Assembly (NCBI GenBank): GCA_017466685.1
Contig: JAFTTS010000103.1
Coordinates: forward strand, 1 to 60,062
Direction: 5' to 3'
Length of the DNA: 60,062 nt
Origin: Clostridia bacterium
GTDB lineage: Bacteria; Bacillota; Clostridia; Oscillospirales; CAG-272
Shown: positions 8,361-16,704 of the stretch, in pieces
How the letters are laid out: every line of letters begins with the position of its first letter
How positions within the stretch are numbered: position 1 is the first letter of the stretch
The notes under the pieces: generated by a model
Told to the model about the DNA's origin: nothing
What the model saw: only the letters and a program-made list of their open reading frames with translations
Database searches by the model: none
Made by a program: the position numbers and the translations under genes

Positions 8361-9737
8361 TCAGCACATTTCTTCGGGGTGGAATACCTCATCAAACTTT
8401 TCCGCTGTCAGGAAACCGAGCTCCACGCAGGCTTCTTTAAGCGAAATGTTATCTTTATATGCCTTCTTTGCTGTCTTTGCCGCGTTTTCGTAGCCGATAT
8501 AAGGGTTGAGCGCGGTGACCAGCATGAGGGAATTGTGGAGATTGTGGTGCATCTTCTCGCGGTTTGCGGTGATGCCGATCGCACACTTTAAGTCAAACGA
8601 TACGATTGCTTCAGCTAAAAGTCTTGCTGACTGTAAGAAGTTATAAGCCGCAACGGGCATGAATACGTTGAGTTCGAAGTTACCCTGCGATGCCGCCATA
8701 CCGACTGCAACGTCGTTACCCATGACCTGTACTGCGACCATCGTGACCGCCTCACACTGTGTCGGGTTGACCTTGCCGGGCATAATGGACGAGCCGGGCT
8801 CATTTTCGGGGATGTATATCTCACCAAGACCGTCACGCGGGCCCGATGCAAGCCAACGGATATCGTTTGCGATCTTCATCATGTCAGCGGCGGTTGCCTT
8901 GATTGCACCGTGTGCGAATACGAGCTCGTCCTTTGAGGTGAGCGCATGGAATTTGTTGGCTGCGGTTACGAAGGGCTTGCCTGTAAGCTCGGCACATTTC
9001 TTTGCAACAAGTACGTCAAAGCCTTTCGGTGCGTTAAGTCCCGTACCGACTGCAGTGCCGCCGAGTGCAAGCTCATAAAGCGGTTTAACTGCAAGACGGA
9101 GAAGCTCTACGTCACGCTCAAGAGAGGAACGCCATCCGCTTATTTCCTGGCTGAATTTGATGGGGGTTGCATCCTGGAGATGTGTACGTCCCGATTTAAC
9201 GATGCCCTCGTTTTCGGTCTCAAGACGCTTGAAGGTTTCGATAAGCTGGTTTACTGCAGGGATGAGCTTGTCTTCAATAGCGATAACAGCGGAAATGTGC
9301 ATTGCCGTCGGGAAGGTGTCATTTGAGGACTGGCTCATGTTGATGTCATCGTTCGGATGGGTAATCTCCTTGCCTGCGATCTGGTTCGCACGGTTTCTGA
9401 TGACCTCGTTTGCGTTCATGTTGGACTGTGTACCCGAGCCGGTCTGCCAGACAACGAGAGGGAAGTGATCCGCAAGCTTTCCTGCGATAACCTCGTCGCA
9501 AGCCGCACTGATCGCGTCAACCTTTTCCTTTGTCATCTTTTCGGGCTTCAGCTCGTGATTTGCGAGTGCCGCCGCCTTTTTGAGTATTCCGAAAGCGTGT
9601 ACGATCTCACGCGGCATGGTTTCGATTCCGACGCCGATCTCAAAGTTTTCGCGGCTTCTCTGTGTCTGTGCCGCCCAGAGCTTGTCGGCAGGGACCTTCA
9701 TCTCGCCCATAGAGTCATGTTCAATACGGTATTCCAT
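8361..9737 (-). CDS. fumC: Class II fumarate hydratase
   Basis: Interconverts malate and fumarate; a 458-aa soluble, Fe-S-independent homotetrameric enzyme of the fumarase/aspartase superfamily. The family signature [11 protein letters not shown] is present, as are [13 protein letters not shown] and [11 protein letters not shown] active-site segments. Length is typical. It lies 18 bases after mdh and 29 before hdrB, so its product fumarate feeds the reductase encoded at the end of the same transcript. Aspartase is an alternative member of the superfamily, but the malate dehydrogenase neighbour favours fumarase. Confidence 0.93.
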   Translation of the reverse strand: MEYRIEHDSMGEMKVPADKLWAAQTQRSRENFEIGVGIETMPREIVHAFGILKKAAALANHELKPEKMTKEKVDAISAACDEVIAGKLADHFPLVVWQTGSGTQSNMNANEVIRNRANQIAGKEITHPNDDINMSQSSNDTFPTAMHISAVIAIEDKLIPAVNQLIETFKRLETENEGIVKSGRTHLQDATPIKFSQEISGWRSSLERDVELLRLAVKPLYELALGGTAVGTGLNAPKGFDVLVAKKCAELTGKPFVTAANKFHALTSKDELVFAHGAIKATAADMMKIANDIRWLASGPRDGLGEIYIPENEPGSSIMPGKVNPTQCEAVTMVAVQVMGNDVAVGMAASQGNFELNVFMPVAAYNFLQSARLLAEAIVSFDLKCAIGITANREKMHHNLHNSLMLVTALNPYIGYENAAKTAKKAYKDNISLKEACVELGFLTAEKFDEVFHPEEMC

Positions 9738-9755
9738 AACTGTATTTTCCTTTCG

Positions 9756-10700
9756 TTAAATAACTATATTATTAATGATATCTTTAAGACAGTTTGCGCT
9801 GTGACGGAGCTTTGCAACCTCGTCGTCGGTAAGAGGAGTGAGGATCTTACCGTGTGCGCCCTCGCGTCCGACTATCGAAAGCACGGAGAGGCAGACGTCA
9901 TCAATGCCGTATTCGCCGTGCATCATTGTGGAAACGGTCATTGTTGTGTCGATTCCGCTGAGTAAGCATTTAACGATGTGACATACCGAAACCGAGATCG
10001 CATAGAAGGTTGCGCCCTTACGTTCGATAACGCGTGCGCCCGATTTGCGGACGTATTCCTCAAGGTCGTCGTAATTCAGCTCGGGATAGATGCCGTCTGT
10101 GTTGACGATGAGGTTTTCGCAGTCTGCGAGCGGTACATTTGAAATGTTCGCGATAGACCACGGAATGAACGAGGAGTCACCGTGCTCACCCATGACATAT
10201 GCGTGTACGTTCTGCTGATTGATGCGGTAATACTCGGAAAGACGTGAGCGCAGACGTGCGGTGTCGAGGATTGTACCCGAGCCGATGATGCGTCTTTCGG
10301 GAAGTCCGGAACATTTGCAGAAAACGTATGTCAGAATATCAACGGGGTTTGAAACGATTATGTAATTCGCGTCGGGTGCGTATTTTACGATCTCGGGGAT
10401 TATCGACTTTGTAATGTTAACATTTGTTTGCGCGAGATCGAGACGTGTCTGTCCCGGCTTACGTGCGATACCGGAGGTGATGATAACGATGCTCGAGCCC
10501 TCGGCGTCACGGTACGAGCCTGCGTATACGGAGCAAGGACTGCAGAAGGGTGTACCCTGACGGATGTCGAGTGCTTCACCGAGTGCGCGTTCGTTGTTGA
10601 CGTCGATCATAACGATCTCTGATACGAGACCTGTTACAGTCAGCGTGTAAGCGATAGTGGAACCGACGCTTCCGGTTCCGATGATAGTGACCTTGTTCAT
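9756..10700 (-). CDS. mdh: Lactate/malate dehydrogenase family, probably malate dehydrogenase
   Basis: NAD-dependent 2-hydroxyacid dehydrogenase of 314 aa. The Rossmann motif is GTGSVGS (residues 8-14) and Asp33 at the end of the second strand suggests NAD rather than NADP. The residue that separates the two activities is Arg80 (GIARKPGQTRLDL), where lactate dehydrogenases have Gln; arginine there is the malate dehydrogenase state. The catalytic histidine is in VMGEHGDSS. First gene of the operon, followed by fumarase, which fits reduction of oxaloacetate to malate. General pipelines may label it L-lactate dehydrogenase. Confidence 0.85.
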   Translation of the reverse strand: MNKVTIIGTGSVGSTIAYTLTVTGLVSEIVMIDVNNERALGEALDIRQGTPFCSPCSVYAGSYRDAEGSSIVIITSGIARKPGQTRLDLAQTNVNITKSIIPEIVKYAPDANYIIVSNPVDILTYVFCKCSGLPERRIIGSGTILDTARLRSRLSEYYRINQQNVHAYVMGEHGDSSFIPWSIANISNVPLADCENLIVNTDGIYPELNYDDLEEYVRKSGARVIERKGATFYAISVSVCHIVKCLLSGIDTTMTVSTMMHGEYGIDDVCLSVLSIVGREGAHGKILTPLTDDEVAKLRHSANCLKDIINNIVI

Positions 10701-10820
10701 GATTCTCTTCCTTTTGAAAATTAGTTTTTGTTAAAAGCTTTGATTATTCACAGAATGTTAATTGGAGTTTATTTTTTCAACATTCTTTTTGCGGTTAATC
10801 TACGATTTCCACCATTATAT

Positions 10821-10849
10821 ATTATATCACTTACAGTATGAAAAATCAA
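10821..10849 (-). promoter_or_regulatory. Likely promoter of the mdh-fumC-hdr-flx operon
   Basis: Read on the minus strand: TTGATT, 17 bases, TATAAT, about 120 bases before the mdh start. A TTGACA box slightly upstream (about 10858-10863) could be a second -35. The 483-base gap between mdh and the divergent LysR gene (10701-11183) is AT-rich and otherwise holds only this promoter and the LysR promoter. No riboswitch or small gene was recognised in it. Confidence 0.6.
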
Positions 10850-11121
10850 TATGCTTTTGTCAACAAAAGATAACTCCATCTTTATGATTTAATGAGTGAA
10901 AGTGCATGATAAATAATTAACAAATGCCGAAATTTCCTTTATTTATGTGATATTTCGGCGAGTGTAACAAAAAAGTTGAGAAGCAATTTTCAAGGAATTT
11001 CACAAATGGGGGAGAGAATATGACAAGGTTCATTTTTTTAAAAATCAGATTATTCTTTAAATTTCATTATATCATGCTGTTACCATAATGTAAAGAATTA
11101 AATAATATATTCTACAATAAC

Positions 11122-11150
11122 TTGAAAGTTATGCTGAAATTTGATATAAT
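11122..11150 (+). promoter_or_regulatory. Promoter of the LysR-family gene
   Basis: TTGAAA, 17-base spacer, TATAAT, ending 33 bases before the start codon; AGGGAG ribosome site at 11171-11176. Near-consensus for the housekeeping sigma factor. Confidence 0.7.
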
Positions 11151-11183
11151 ACTTTAAAGGATATATAGAAAGGGAGTGCTTTT

Positions 11184-12056
11184 ATGGAATTACTTCAGCT
11201 TAAATATTTCTGCGATGCCGCGATACTTGAGAACCTTTCGCAGACAGCGAAGCGATATGGCGTGCCTGCTTCCGCGGTATCACAAAGCATAAGACGGCTT
11301 GAGAAGGAGCTTGGTACTCCGCTTTTTGTGCGTCATGCAAACAGTATCTCTTTGAATTTACAAGGCAGAGAATTTTATAAGAAGGTATCAGAGGCACTCA
11401 AGCTCATCTCCGATGCTTCGCTTGCCCTTTCGGACGATGGACTTGGTACGATAAAAATATGCATAAACACGAATCAGCGTATAGTGATGGATACTCTTCA
11501 AAAATACAATCAGCTTTATCCGGGCGTTGATGTCAGCACAAACTTTTTGGCAGATCCCTTTGATGAAAAGTTTGATCTTATAATTTCCGGCGAGAATGAC
11601 GGGTTAAATAAATATACGAAAGAAAAAATAATTTCCGAAAGACTTGCGCTTGCCGTTTCAAGAGAGAATCCTATTGCATCAGCCGAGGGAATAAATATTA
11701 ATGAGCTATCGAAACAGCCGTTTGTTTCCATGCATGAGCAGAGCAGTATGTACGGTATGACACATTCCATCTGTAACGATCTCGGTTTCAAGCCGCATAT
11801 TGCAATACAGAGCGATGATACGTATTATGTACGAAAATGCGTTGAGCTTGGAGTTGGCGTGGCTATAGTGCCGATGTTTTCATGGAAGGGATTGTTCGGT
11901 GAAAATGTGGCTTTGAAGGTGCTTGAAGGGTACACAAGAGATACGTATGTATATACAAACACTAACAAGTATGTATCTCTTTCTGCATTTAGGTTTAAGG
12001 AACTGCTTAAAGAGGAATGCAGGTCAAGCTTGGCGTTCTTTATCGATAATCGGTGA
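11184..12056 (+). CDS. LysR-family transcriptional regulator
   Basis: A 290-aa regulator with an N-terminal winged helix-turn-helix (MELLQLKYFCDAAILENLSQ, then AVSQSIRRLEKELGTPLFVR), the usual LysR signature, and a C-terminal periplasmic-binding-like effector domain. It is divergent from the mdh-to-frd operon across 483 bases, the classical arrangement for a LysR protein controlling its neighbour. Control of dicarboxylate or redox metabolism is therefore plausible but is inferred only from position. No effector can be read from the sequence. Confidence 0.9.
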   Translation: MELLQLKYFCDAAILENLSQTAKRYGVPASAVSQSIRRLEKELGTPLFVRHANSISLNLQGREFYKKVSEALKLISDASLALSDDGLGTIKICINTNQRIVMDTLQKYNQLYPGVDVSTNFLADPFDEKFDLIISGENDGLNKYTKEKIISERLALAVSRENPIASAEGININELSKQPFVSMHEQSSMYGMTHSICNDLGFKPHIAIQSDDTYYVRKCVELGVGVAIVPMFSWKGLFGENVALKVLEGYTRDTYVYTNTNKYVSLSAFRFKELLKEECRSSLAFFIDNR

Positions 12057-12102
12057 GTCTTATTTATAATAATCTCAAAAATAAAAAATTTTCCTAAACC
12101 TC

Positions 12103-12131
12103 TTGCAATTTATATTTCGGTATGGTATAAT
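12103..12131 (+). promoter_or_regulatory. Promoter of the tRNA-Thr/tRNA-Leu unit
   Basis: TTGCAA, 17-base spacer, TATAAT, 24 bases before the tRNA-Thr gene. Confidence 0.65.
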
Positions 12132-12154
12132 AATACGGTATCAAATGATACCAT

Positions 12155-12230
<76 letters not shown>

Positions 12231-12233
12231 TAC

Positions 12234-12319
12234 GCCGGCATGATGGAATGGCAGACGTGACGGACTCAAAATCCGTTGGTAGCAATACCGTGTGGGTTCA
12301 AGTCCCACTGCCGGCACCA
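12234..12319 (+). tRNA. tRNA-Leu(CAA)
   Basis: An 86-base class II tRNA with acceptor stem GCCGGCA/TGCCGGC, anticodon loop ACTCAAAA with anticodon CAA, a long variable arm, GGTTCAAGTCC T-arm and encoded CCA. Co-transcribed with the tRNA-Thr three bases upstream. Confidence 0.96.
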
Positions 12320-12322
12320 GAA

Positions 12323-12382
12323 AAAAGCACGCTTATGAGAAGTAACCTTGATCGGTTCTTTCAGAGAAGCGTGCTTTTTTAA
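12323..12382 (+). terminator. Terminator of the tRNA unit
   Basis: Hairpin with arms AAGCACGCTT and AAGCGTGCTT separated by about 32 bases and followed by TTTTTT. It starts 4 bases after the tRNA-Leu CCA end. The loop contains CTTATGAGAAG, which recurs at 19177 and 32704. Confidence 0.7.
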
Positions 12383-12476
12383 TGATATCCATTCCTTGCG
12401 GAATGGGTGATAAGCTATTGCTATGATATCTGCTTCGCAGGTGATATACGCTTCGCGTATGAATGGAACGGATATA
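12383..12476. repeat. Array of three short hairpins separated by GATAT
   Basis: Three back-to-back palindromes with TTGC or TTC loops: CCATTCC/GGAATGG, CTGC/GCAG and ATACGC/GCGTAT, spaced by GATAT-type sequence. Resembles the short hairpin repeats dispersed in intergenic spaces of some Clostridia. It sits between convergent transcripts (tRNA-Leu and phoU) and may also stop phoU transcription. Confidence 0.55.
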
Positions 12477-13127
12477 TTATTGGCACTTACCTTTGTGAGC
12501 TCCCGTTAGCGAAAATTCTACCCACTCTGCGATGTTGACTGCGTGGTCACCGATGCGCTCAAAATATTTTGAGATCATCAGAAGGTCTATTGCATATTCG
12601 CCGTCGGCGGTGTTTTCGGCGATCAGCTTTATTAATGTTTGCTTTACTCTGTCAAAAGCGTCGTCTACGATATCGTCGTGATCGATTACTGATTTTGCGA
12701 GGTCAAGATCACCTTTTACATATGCGTCGATGCTGTCGGTGACCATTTTTATTGTGGCTTCTGCCATCAGTCGGATGTCATGACATTCCTCGCCGGTTCT
12801 GCCGTTAAGAAATGTGATTATTTCCGCGATGTCCTCTGCCTGATCGCCGATTCTTTCCATGTCAGTGATCATTTTAAGTGCAGCGGAAATAACACGGAGG
12901 TCTTTTGCAACCGGCTGCTGTTGGAGTAAGAGCTTTAAGCAGATGGATTCGATCTCACGTTCCAGCTCGTCAATTCGGTGCCCTTTTTCTTTGGCTTTTT
13001 TTGCGTCCGCGATGTTTCCCTTTAAAAGTGCTGCGGCGGTGAGCGCGATGATGCTTTCACATTCTGCGCCCATATGGATCATTTTCTCATTTAACAGGTT
13101 AAGCTGTTCATCAAATCTGCTTCTCAT
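12477..13127 (-). CDS. phoU: Phosphate transport accessory protein PhoU
   Basis: A 216-aa all-helical protein made of two PhoU repeats with the metal-binding EXXXD-type segments (e.g. MERIGDQAEDIAE near residue 90 and FERIGDHAVNIAEW near residue 190). It restrains the Pst transporter and the Pho two-component response when phosphate is sufficient. Last gene of the pstSCAB-phoU operon, 2 bases after pstB. Confidence 0.95.
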   Translation of the reverse strand: MRSRFDEQLNLLNEKMIHMGAECESIIALTAAALLKGNIADAKKAKEKGHRIDELEREIESICLKLLLQQQPVAKDLRVISAALKMITDMERIGDQAEDIAEIITFLNGRTGEECHDIRLMAEATIKMVTDSIDAYVKGDLDLAKSVIDHDDIVDDAFDRVKQTLIKLIAENTADGEYAIDLLMISKYFERIGDHAVNIAEWVEFSLTGAHKGKCQ

Positions 13128-13129
13128 AA

Positions 13130-13885
13130 TTATCCAAACCTTCCTGTAATATAATCTTCGGTACGCTGATCGTCCGGCTGTGAGAACAATTTCTCGGTTT
13201 CGTTAAATTCCACCAGCTCTCCGAGAAGAAAGAACGCTGTGTTATCCGAAATGCGAACTGCCTGCTGCATATTGTGTGTTACTATAATTATTGTATATTT
13301 TTCCTTTAGCTGCAGTGCAAGCTCTTCGATTCGCGAGGTTGAGATCGGATCGAGTGCGGAGGTCGGTTCATCCATAAGCAAAACCTTGGGCTCGACTGCA
13401 AGTGCACGTGCGATGCAAAGCCTCTGCTGCTGACCGCCCGAAAGTCCGAGGGCATTCTTTTTGAGTCTGTCCTTAACTTCATCCCAAATTGCCGCATCGC
13501 GAAGTGCCTGCTCAACAATTTCATCGAGTCTCGGTTTGTTTTTAATACCGTGTGTGCGTGGGCCGTAAGCGATATTATCGTATATACTCATCGGGAATGG
13601 GTTTGGCTTTTGGAATACCATACCGACGTCCCGACGAAGCTCGTTTACGTCTATATCCTTATCGAATATACTGTGACCTTTATAGTAAACATCTCCCGTG
13701 ATTTTGACCGATGGGACAAGATCGTTCATGCGATTGAGCGTTTTGAGAAAGGTCGATTTTCCGCAGCCTGATGGACCTATCAGTGCGGTTATGCTTTTTT
13801 CGGGGATAGCTGCGTTTATATTTTTCAGAGCTTGGTTGTCGCCATACCAAAGACAAAGCTCCTTTGATGATATTATTTGATTCAT
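13130..13885 (-). CDS. pstB: Phosphate ABC transporter ATP-binding protein
   Basis: Full-length 251-aa ABC ATPase: Walker [10 protein letters not shown] near residue 37, Q-loop in [17 protein letters not shown] (PstB-specific), signature LSGGQQQR, Walker [14 protein letters not shown], and switch histidine in [10 protein letters not shown]. Powers high-affinity phosphate import with PstA and PstC. The start overlaps the pstA stop by 4 bases. Confidence 0.97.
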   Translation of the reverse strand: MNQIISSKELCLWYGDNQALKNINAAIPEKSITALIGPSGCGKSTFLKTLNRMNDLVPSVKITGDVYYKGHSIFDKDIDVNELRRDVGMVFQKPNPFPMSIYDNIAYGPRTHGIKNKPRLDEIVEQALRDAAIWDEVKDRLKKNALGLSGGQQQRLCIARALAVEPKVLLMDEPTSALDPISTSRIEELALQLKEKYTIIIVTHNMQQAVRISDNTAFFLLGELVEFNETEKLFSQPDDQRTEDYITGRFG

Positions 13886-14724
13886 GCGTTTCTCCTTTTT
13901 GCGAAGTATTTTCCGACGAGCGATGCGGCGAGATTGATTAGTAACGTCAGTACCATGAGAATTGCGGCGATAGCGAAGGCAACTCCAAATTCACCGTCCT
14001 CCTTGGCGTATACATAAAGTGCAACGCTTAAGGTAGCGCCCGGACGTGTAAAGGCGGTGAATATACTGTTAAGCGAATGTGCAAAGCCTGCGGTGAAAAG
14101 AAGTGCCGCCGATTCGCCGAGGATTCTTCCAATAGAGAGGATACATCCGGTTATAACGCCGTCCACGCATCCCGGAAGTACGACCGTTCGTATAACGCGC
14201 CATTTACCTGCGCCAAGACCGAATGCACCTTCACGGTAACTTTGCGGAACGGTTTTTAAGCTTTCCTGCGTGGTACGCATGACGGTTGGAAGATTCATGA
14301 TAACGAGTGTCAATGCACCGGCAAGCAGGCTTGTTCCGAAGTTGCCTGCAAAGACCAGCATACCGACAAGTCCGTAGATAATGGACGGTATACCCGAAAG
14401 GGTTTCAGAGGCGTATTCGATAATGGATACAAGCCGTTTGTTTCTTGCATACTCGGTGAGATATATTGCCGCACCGACTCCGAGCGGCAGGACTACCAAA
14501 AGGGTTGCGAGCACGATATAAACCGTATTAAGAATATCGGGCAGGATGCCGATTCGCTCGGTTAAATAGCTCGGTTTTGTTGAGAGCAGCTCCCAGGTGA
14601 TGTTAGGGATACCTTTTATCAAAACATAGCCGAGAAGAAAGAGCACCAGTGCCGCTGTCAGTGCGGTGGAGATGACCATCAAGCCGCGCATTGTTGTGAT
14701 ATATAATTTTCGTTTTTGATTCAT
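13882..14724 (-). CDS. pstA: Phosphate ABC transporter permease PstA
   Basis: A 280-aa inner-membrane permease with about six transmembrane segments and the binding-protein-dependent transport loop ([18 protein letters not shown]) that contacts PstB. Forms the membrane channel with PstC. One base separates it from pstC and it overlaps pstB, so it is part of one transcript. Confidence 0.95.
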   Translation of the reverse strand: MNQKRKLYITTMRGLMVISTALTAALVLFLLGYVLIKGIPNITWELLSTKPSYLTERIGILPDILNTVYIVLATLLVVLPLGVGAAIYLTEYARNKRLVSIIEYASETLSGIPSIIYGLVGMLVFAGNFGTSLLAGALTLVIMNLPTVMRTTQESLKTVPQSYREGAFGLGAGKWRVIRTVVLPGCVDGVITGCILSIGRILGESAALLFTAGFAHSLNSIFTAFTRPGATLSVALYVYAKEDGEFGVAFAIAAILMVLTLLINLAASLVGKYFAKRRNA

Positions 14725-14725
14725 T

Positions 14726-15595
14726 TTATTTCTCCTTGCTGCGCTTTAAGAAGAAGTTAAGTGCGGCATTTATCATCATAATAAACAGGAACAGCACAAG
14801 TGCAATTGAAAAGAGTGCATTTCTCTGCAGGCTGCCGGGACTTGAATATGCCATTTCGCTTGCGACGGCTGTTGTGAGAAAGCGTACACTCTCGAAAAGC
14901 GAGGGCATATTTGCGACATTTCCTGCAACCATCATGACCGCCATTGCTTCACCGATGGCACGTCCGACACCGAGTACAACAGCGGCGGCAATACCGCTTT
15001 TTGCGGCAGGCACAGACACCTTGAAATATGTTTCCGTCGGAGTTGCGCCGAGAGCAAGGGAAGCGTCCTCATATTCCTTTGGTACAGCGTCAAGTGCTGT
15101 GATAGATACCTTTATAATGTTCGGAAGTATCATAACCGCAAGCACAATGATAGCGGCAAGCAGTCCCGAGCCGTCCGGTACACCGAATATTTCACGTATA
15201 CCCGGAACAAGCACGAGCATACCGACAAGACCGTAAACAACAGACGGTATACCTGCAAGGAGGTTTACTGCGGCTTCGATAACGGCACGCGTCTTTTTTT
15301 CTGCGACTTTTGATAGGAATACAGCTGTTAAGAAGCCGATTGGGACTCCGATCAGTATCGCGCCTGCGGTTCCGTACACGCTTGTTAATATGAACGGAAG
15401 TATACCGAATTTGGGTTCAGTGGCGGTGGATGCCCATTCTTTGCCGAAAAGGAAGTTAGCAAGTCCGATCTCTTTAATGGCAGGAATGCCAGAAACGATC
15501 AGATACACCGTTATGAGCAGAACACAGCCGACCGTGATAAGACCGAGCATGAGGAATATGCCGTGAACGGTATTTTCAAATAATCTTTTTTTCAT
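14726..15595 (-). CDS. pstC: Phosphate ABC transporter permease PstC
   Basis: A 289-aa permease with an N-terminal membrane segment and a conserved cytoplasmic loop (LALGATPTETYFKVSVPAA) for the ATPase. The motif [20 protein letters not shown] is shared with PstA-type permeases. Follows pstS by 29 bases. Confidence 0.95.
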   Translation of the reverse strand: MKKRLFENTVHGIFLMLGLITVGCVLLITVYLIVSGIPAIKEIGLANFLFGKEWASTATEPKFGILPFILTSVYGTAGAILIGVPIGFLTAVFLSKVAEKKTRAVIEAAVNLLAGIPSVVYGLVGMLVLVPGIREIFGVPDGSGLLAAIIVLAVMILPNIIKVSITALDAVPKEYEDASLALGATPTETYFKVSVPAAKSGIAAAVVLGVGRAIGEAMAVMMVAGNVANMPSLFESVRFLTTAVASEMAYSSPGSLQRNALFSIALVLFLFIMMINAALNFFLKRSKEK

Positions 15596-15624
15596 ATCTG
15601 TTCTGGTGTGCAGTCGTTTTGACT

Positions 15625-16422
15625 TCAGTTTGCGGGAACGACACCTGTGCCGCTGATGATCTCGTTGGCTGCTTTAGAGGTGATGTAATCAAAGAACTTT
15701 TGTGCGTTTTCGGAAAGTGATGTGTCTTTTTTCGTTACGAGAACGAAGGGACGCTGTACGGCATAGCTGCCATCTTTAATGGTTGCCTCGCTCGGGATAA
15801 CGCCGTCAACGCTGATGATCTTTACAGTATCCTTAACCGAAGCGAGGGAAGCATATCCGATGGCGTTCGGGTTACTTGACACGGTGGTGATAACGTCACC
15901 GGTTGAGGTTAATTCCTGACGGTATTTGCAGTTGTCTTTTGTGTCTGTGATGGATTCAAAGCCGTCTCTTGTACCGCTTCCGGCTTCACGTCCGATGAGT
16001 ACGATCTCGGCATCATTACCGCCGACGTCTTTCCAGTTGGTGATTTCGCCGGTGTAGATTTTGGCGATGGTTTCCACGGTCAGCTCGGAAACGGGATTGT
16101 CGGGATTTACGATAATTGCAATGCCGTCATAGGCGAGGACAGTGCCTTCGAGTCCGCTTGCTTTTTCTTCATCCTTGAGCTCGCGGCTGGAAAGTCCGAT
16201 GTCACATCTGCTCTCTGAAACTGCCTGTATACCTGCGCCCGAGCCGGTGGCATTATATGTTACTGTGATGCCGGTATCAATTTCAAAGGCTTCCCCGAGT
16301 GCGCCGATCACCTTGTTCATTGAGGTGGAGCCGTCTGTGGCAACGCTGTTTGTGTCGGAACAGCCGACGAATGTGGTGCAAGCAATGATTGCTGCTAAAA
16401 CTAAACTTACGATCTTTTTCAT
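15625..16422 (-). CDS. pstS: Phosphate-binding lipoprotein PstS
   Basis: A 265-aa substrate-binding lipoprotein of the phosphate importer. The signal peptide ends in a lipobox, FVGC, with the modified cysteine at residue 21. Phosphate-contacting segments DGSTSM, TGSGAGIQAV and REAGSGTRDGF are all present. First gene of the operon; GGAG ribosome site just upstream. Transcription is probably induced by phosphate limitation through the upstream repeats at 16507-16547. Confidence 0.96.
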   Translation of the reverse strand: MKKIVSLVLAAIIACTTFVGCSDTNSVATDGSTSMNKVIGALGEAFEIDTGITVTYNATGSGAGIQAVSESRCDIGLSSRELKDEEKASGLEGTVLAYDGIAIIVNPDNPVSELTVETIAKIYTGEITNWKDVGGNDAEIVLIGREAGSGTRDGFESITDTKDNCKYRQELTSTGDVITTVSSNPNAIGYASLASVKDTVKIISVDGVIPSEATIKDGSYAVQRPFVLVTKKDTSLSENAQKFFDYITSKAANEIISGTGVVPAN

Positions 16423-16506
16423 TTTTAAGATCTCCTTTCAAATTTAAAATTTATTTTTGTTACGCTTATATTCTAATTCTTGACAGTAAAAAGCGTAAGC
16501 AAACTA

Positions 16507-16547
16507 CCGTAAAATAAAAATAAATCACGGTAAAATAAAAGTAAATC
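16507..16547 (-). promoter_or_regulatory. Pho-box-like direct repeats upstream of pstS
   Basis: On the minus strand this contains TTTAC/TTTAT units repeated about every 11 bases, the periodicity of Gram-positive PhoP boxes (tandem TTAACA-like hexamers). Further TTTAC-like units continue upstream to about 16585. A TAGAAT -10 lies just downstream at about 16470, without a good -35, as expected for an activator-dependent promoter. Binding by a PhoP/PhoB-type regulator is inferred. Confidence 0.55.
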
Positions 16548-16704
16548 CGACTTTACAGTAAGCGTAAGCTATTTTACATTATTTACAATTCGGGACGAAA
16601 GTGCAAAAAATAAGGAAAATAGCGACTTTATTTTTTTGTGTTGATAGGTTATAATTACTCTTAGAGAGATGATTTCCGAAGATAATATTAAGGAGAAAAT
16701 TACA

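Noticed and set aside
10701..11183. Riboswitch or small RNA in the long mdh-LysR gap
   Set aside because: The region is AT-rich with promoters at both sides but no stable hairpin series or known aptamer motif was visible.
12331..12341. CTTATGAGAAG as an attachment site core for the mobile element at tRNA-Leu
   Set aside because: It lies 7 kb from the element, inside a terminator loop, and does not form a direct repeat with either proposed end.
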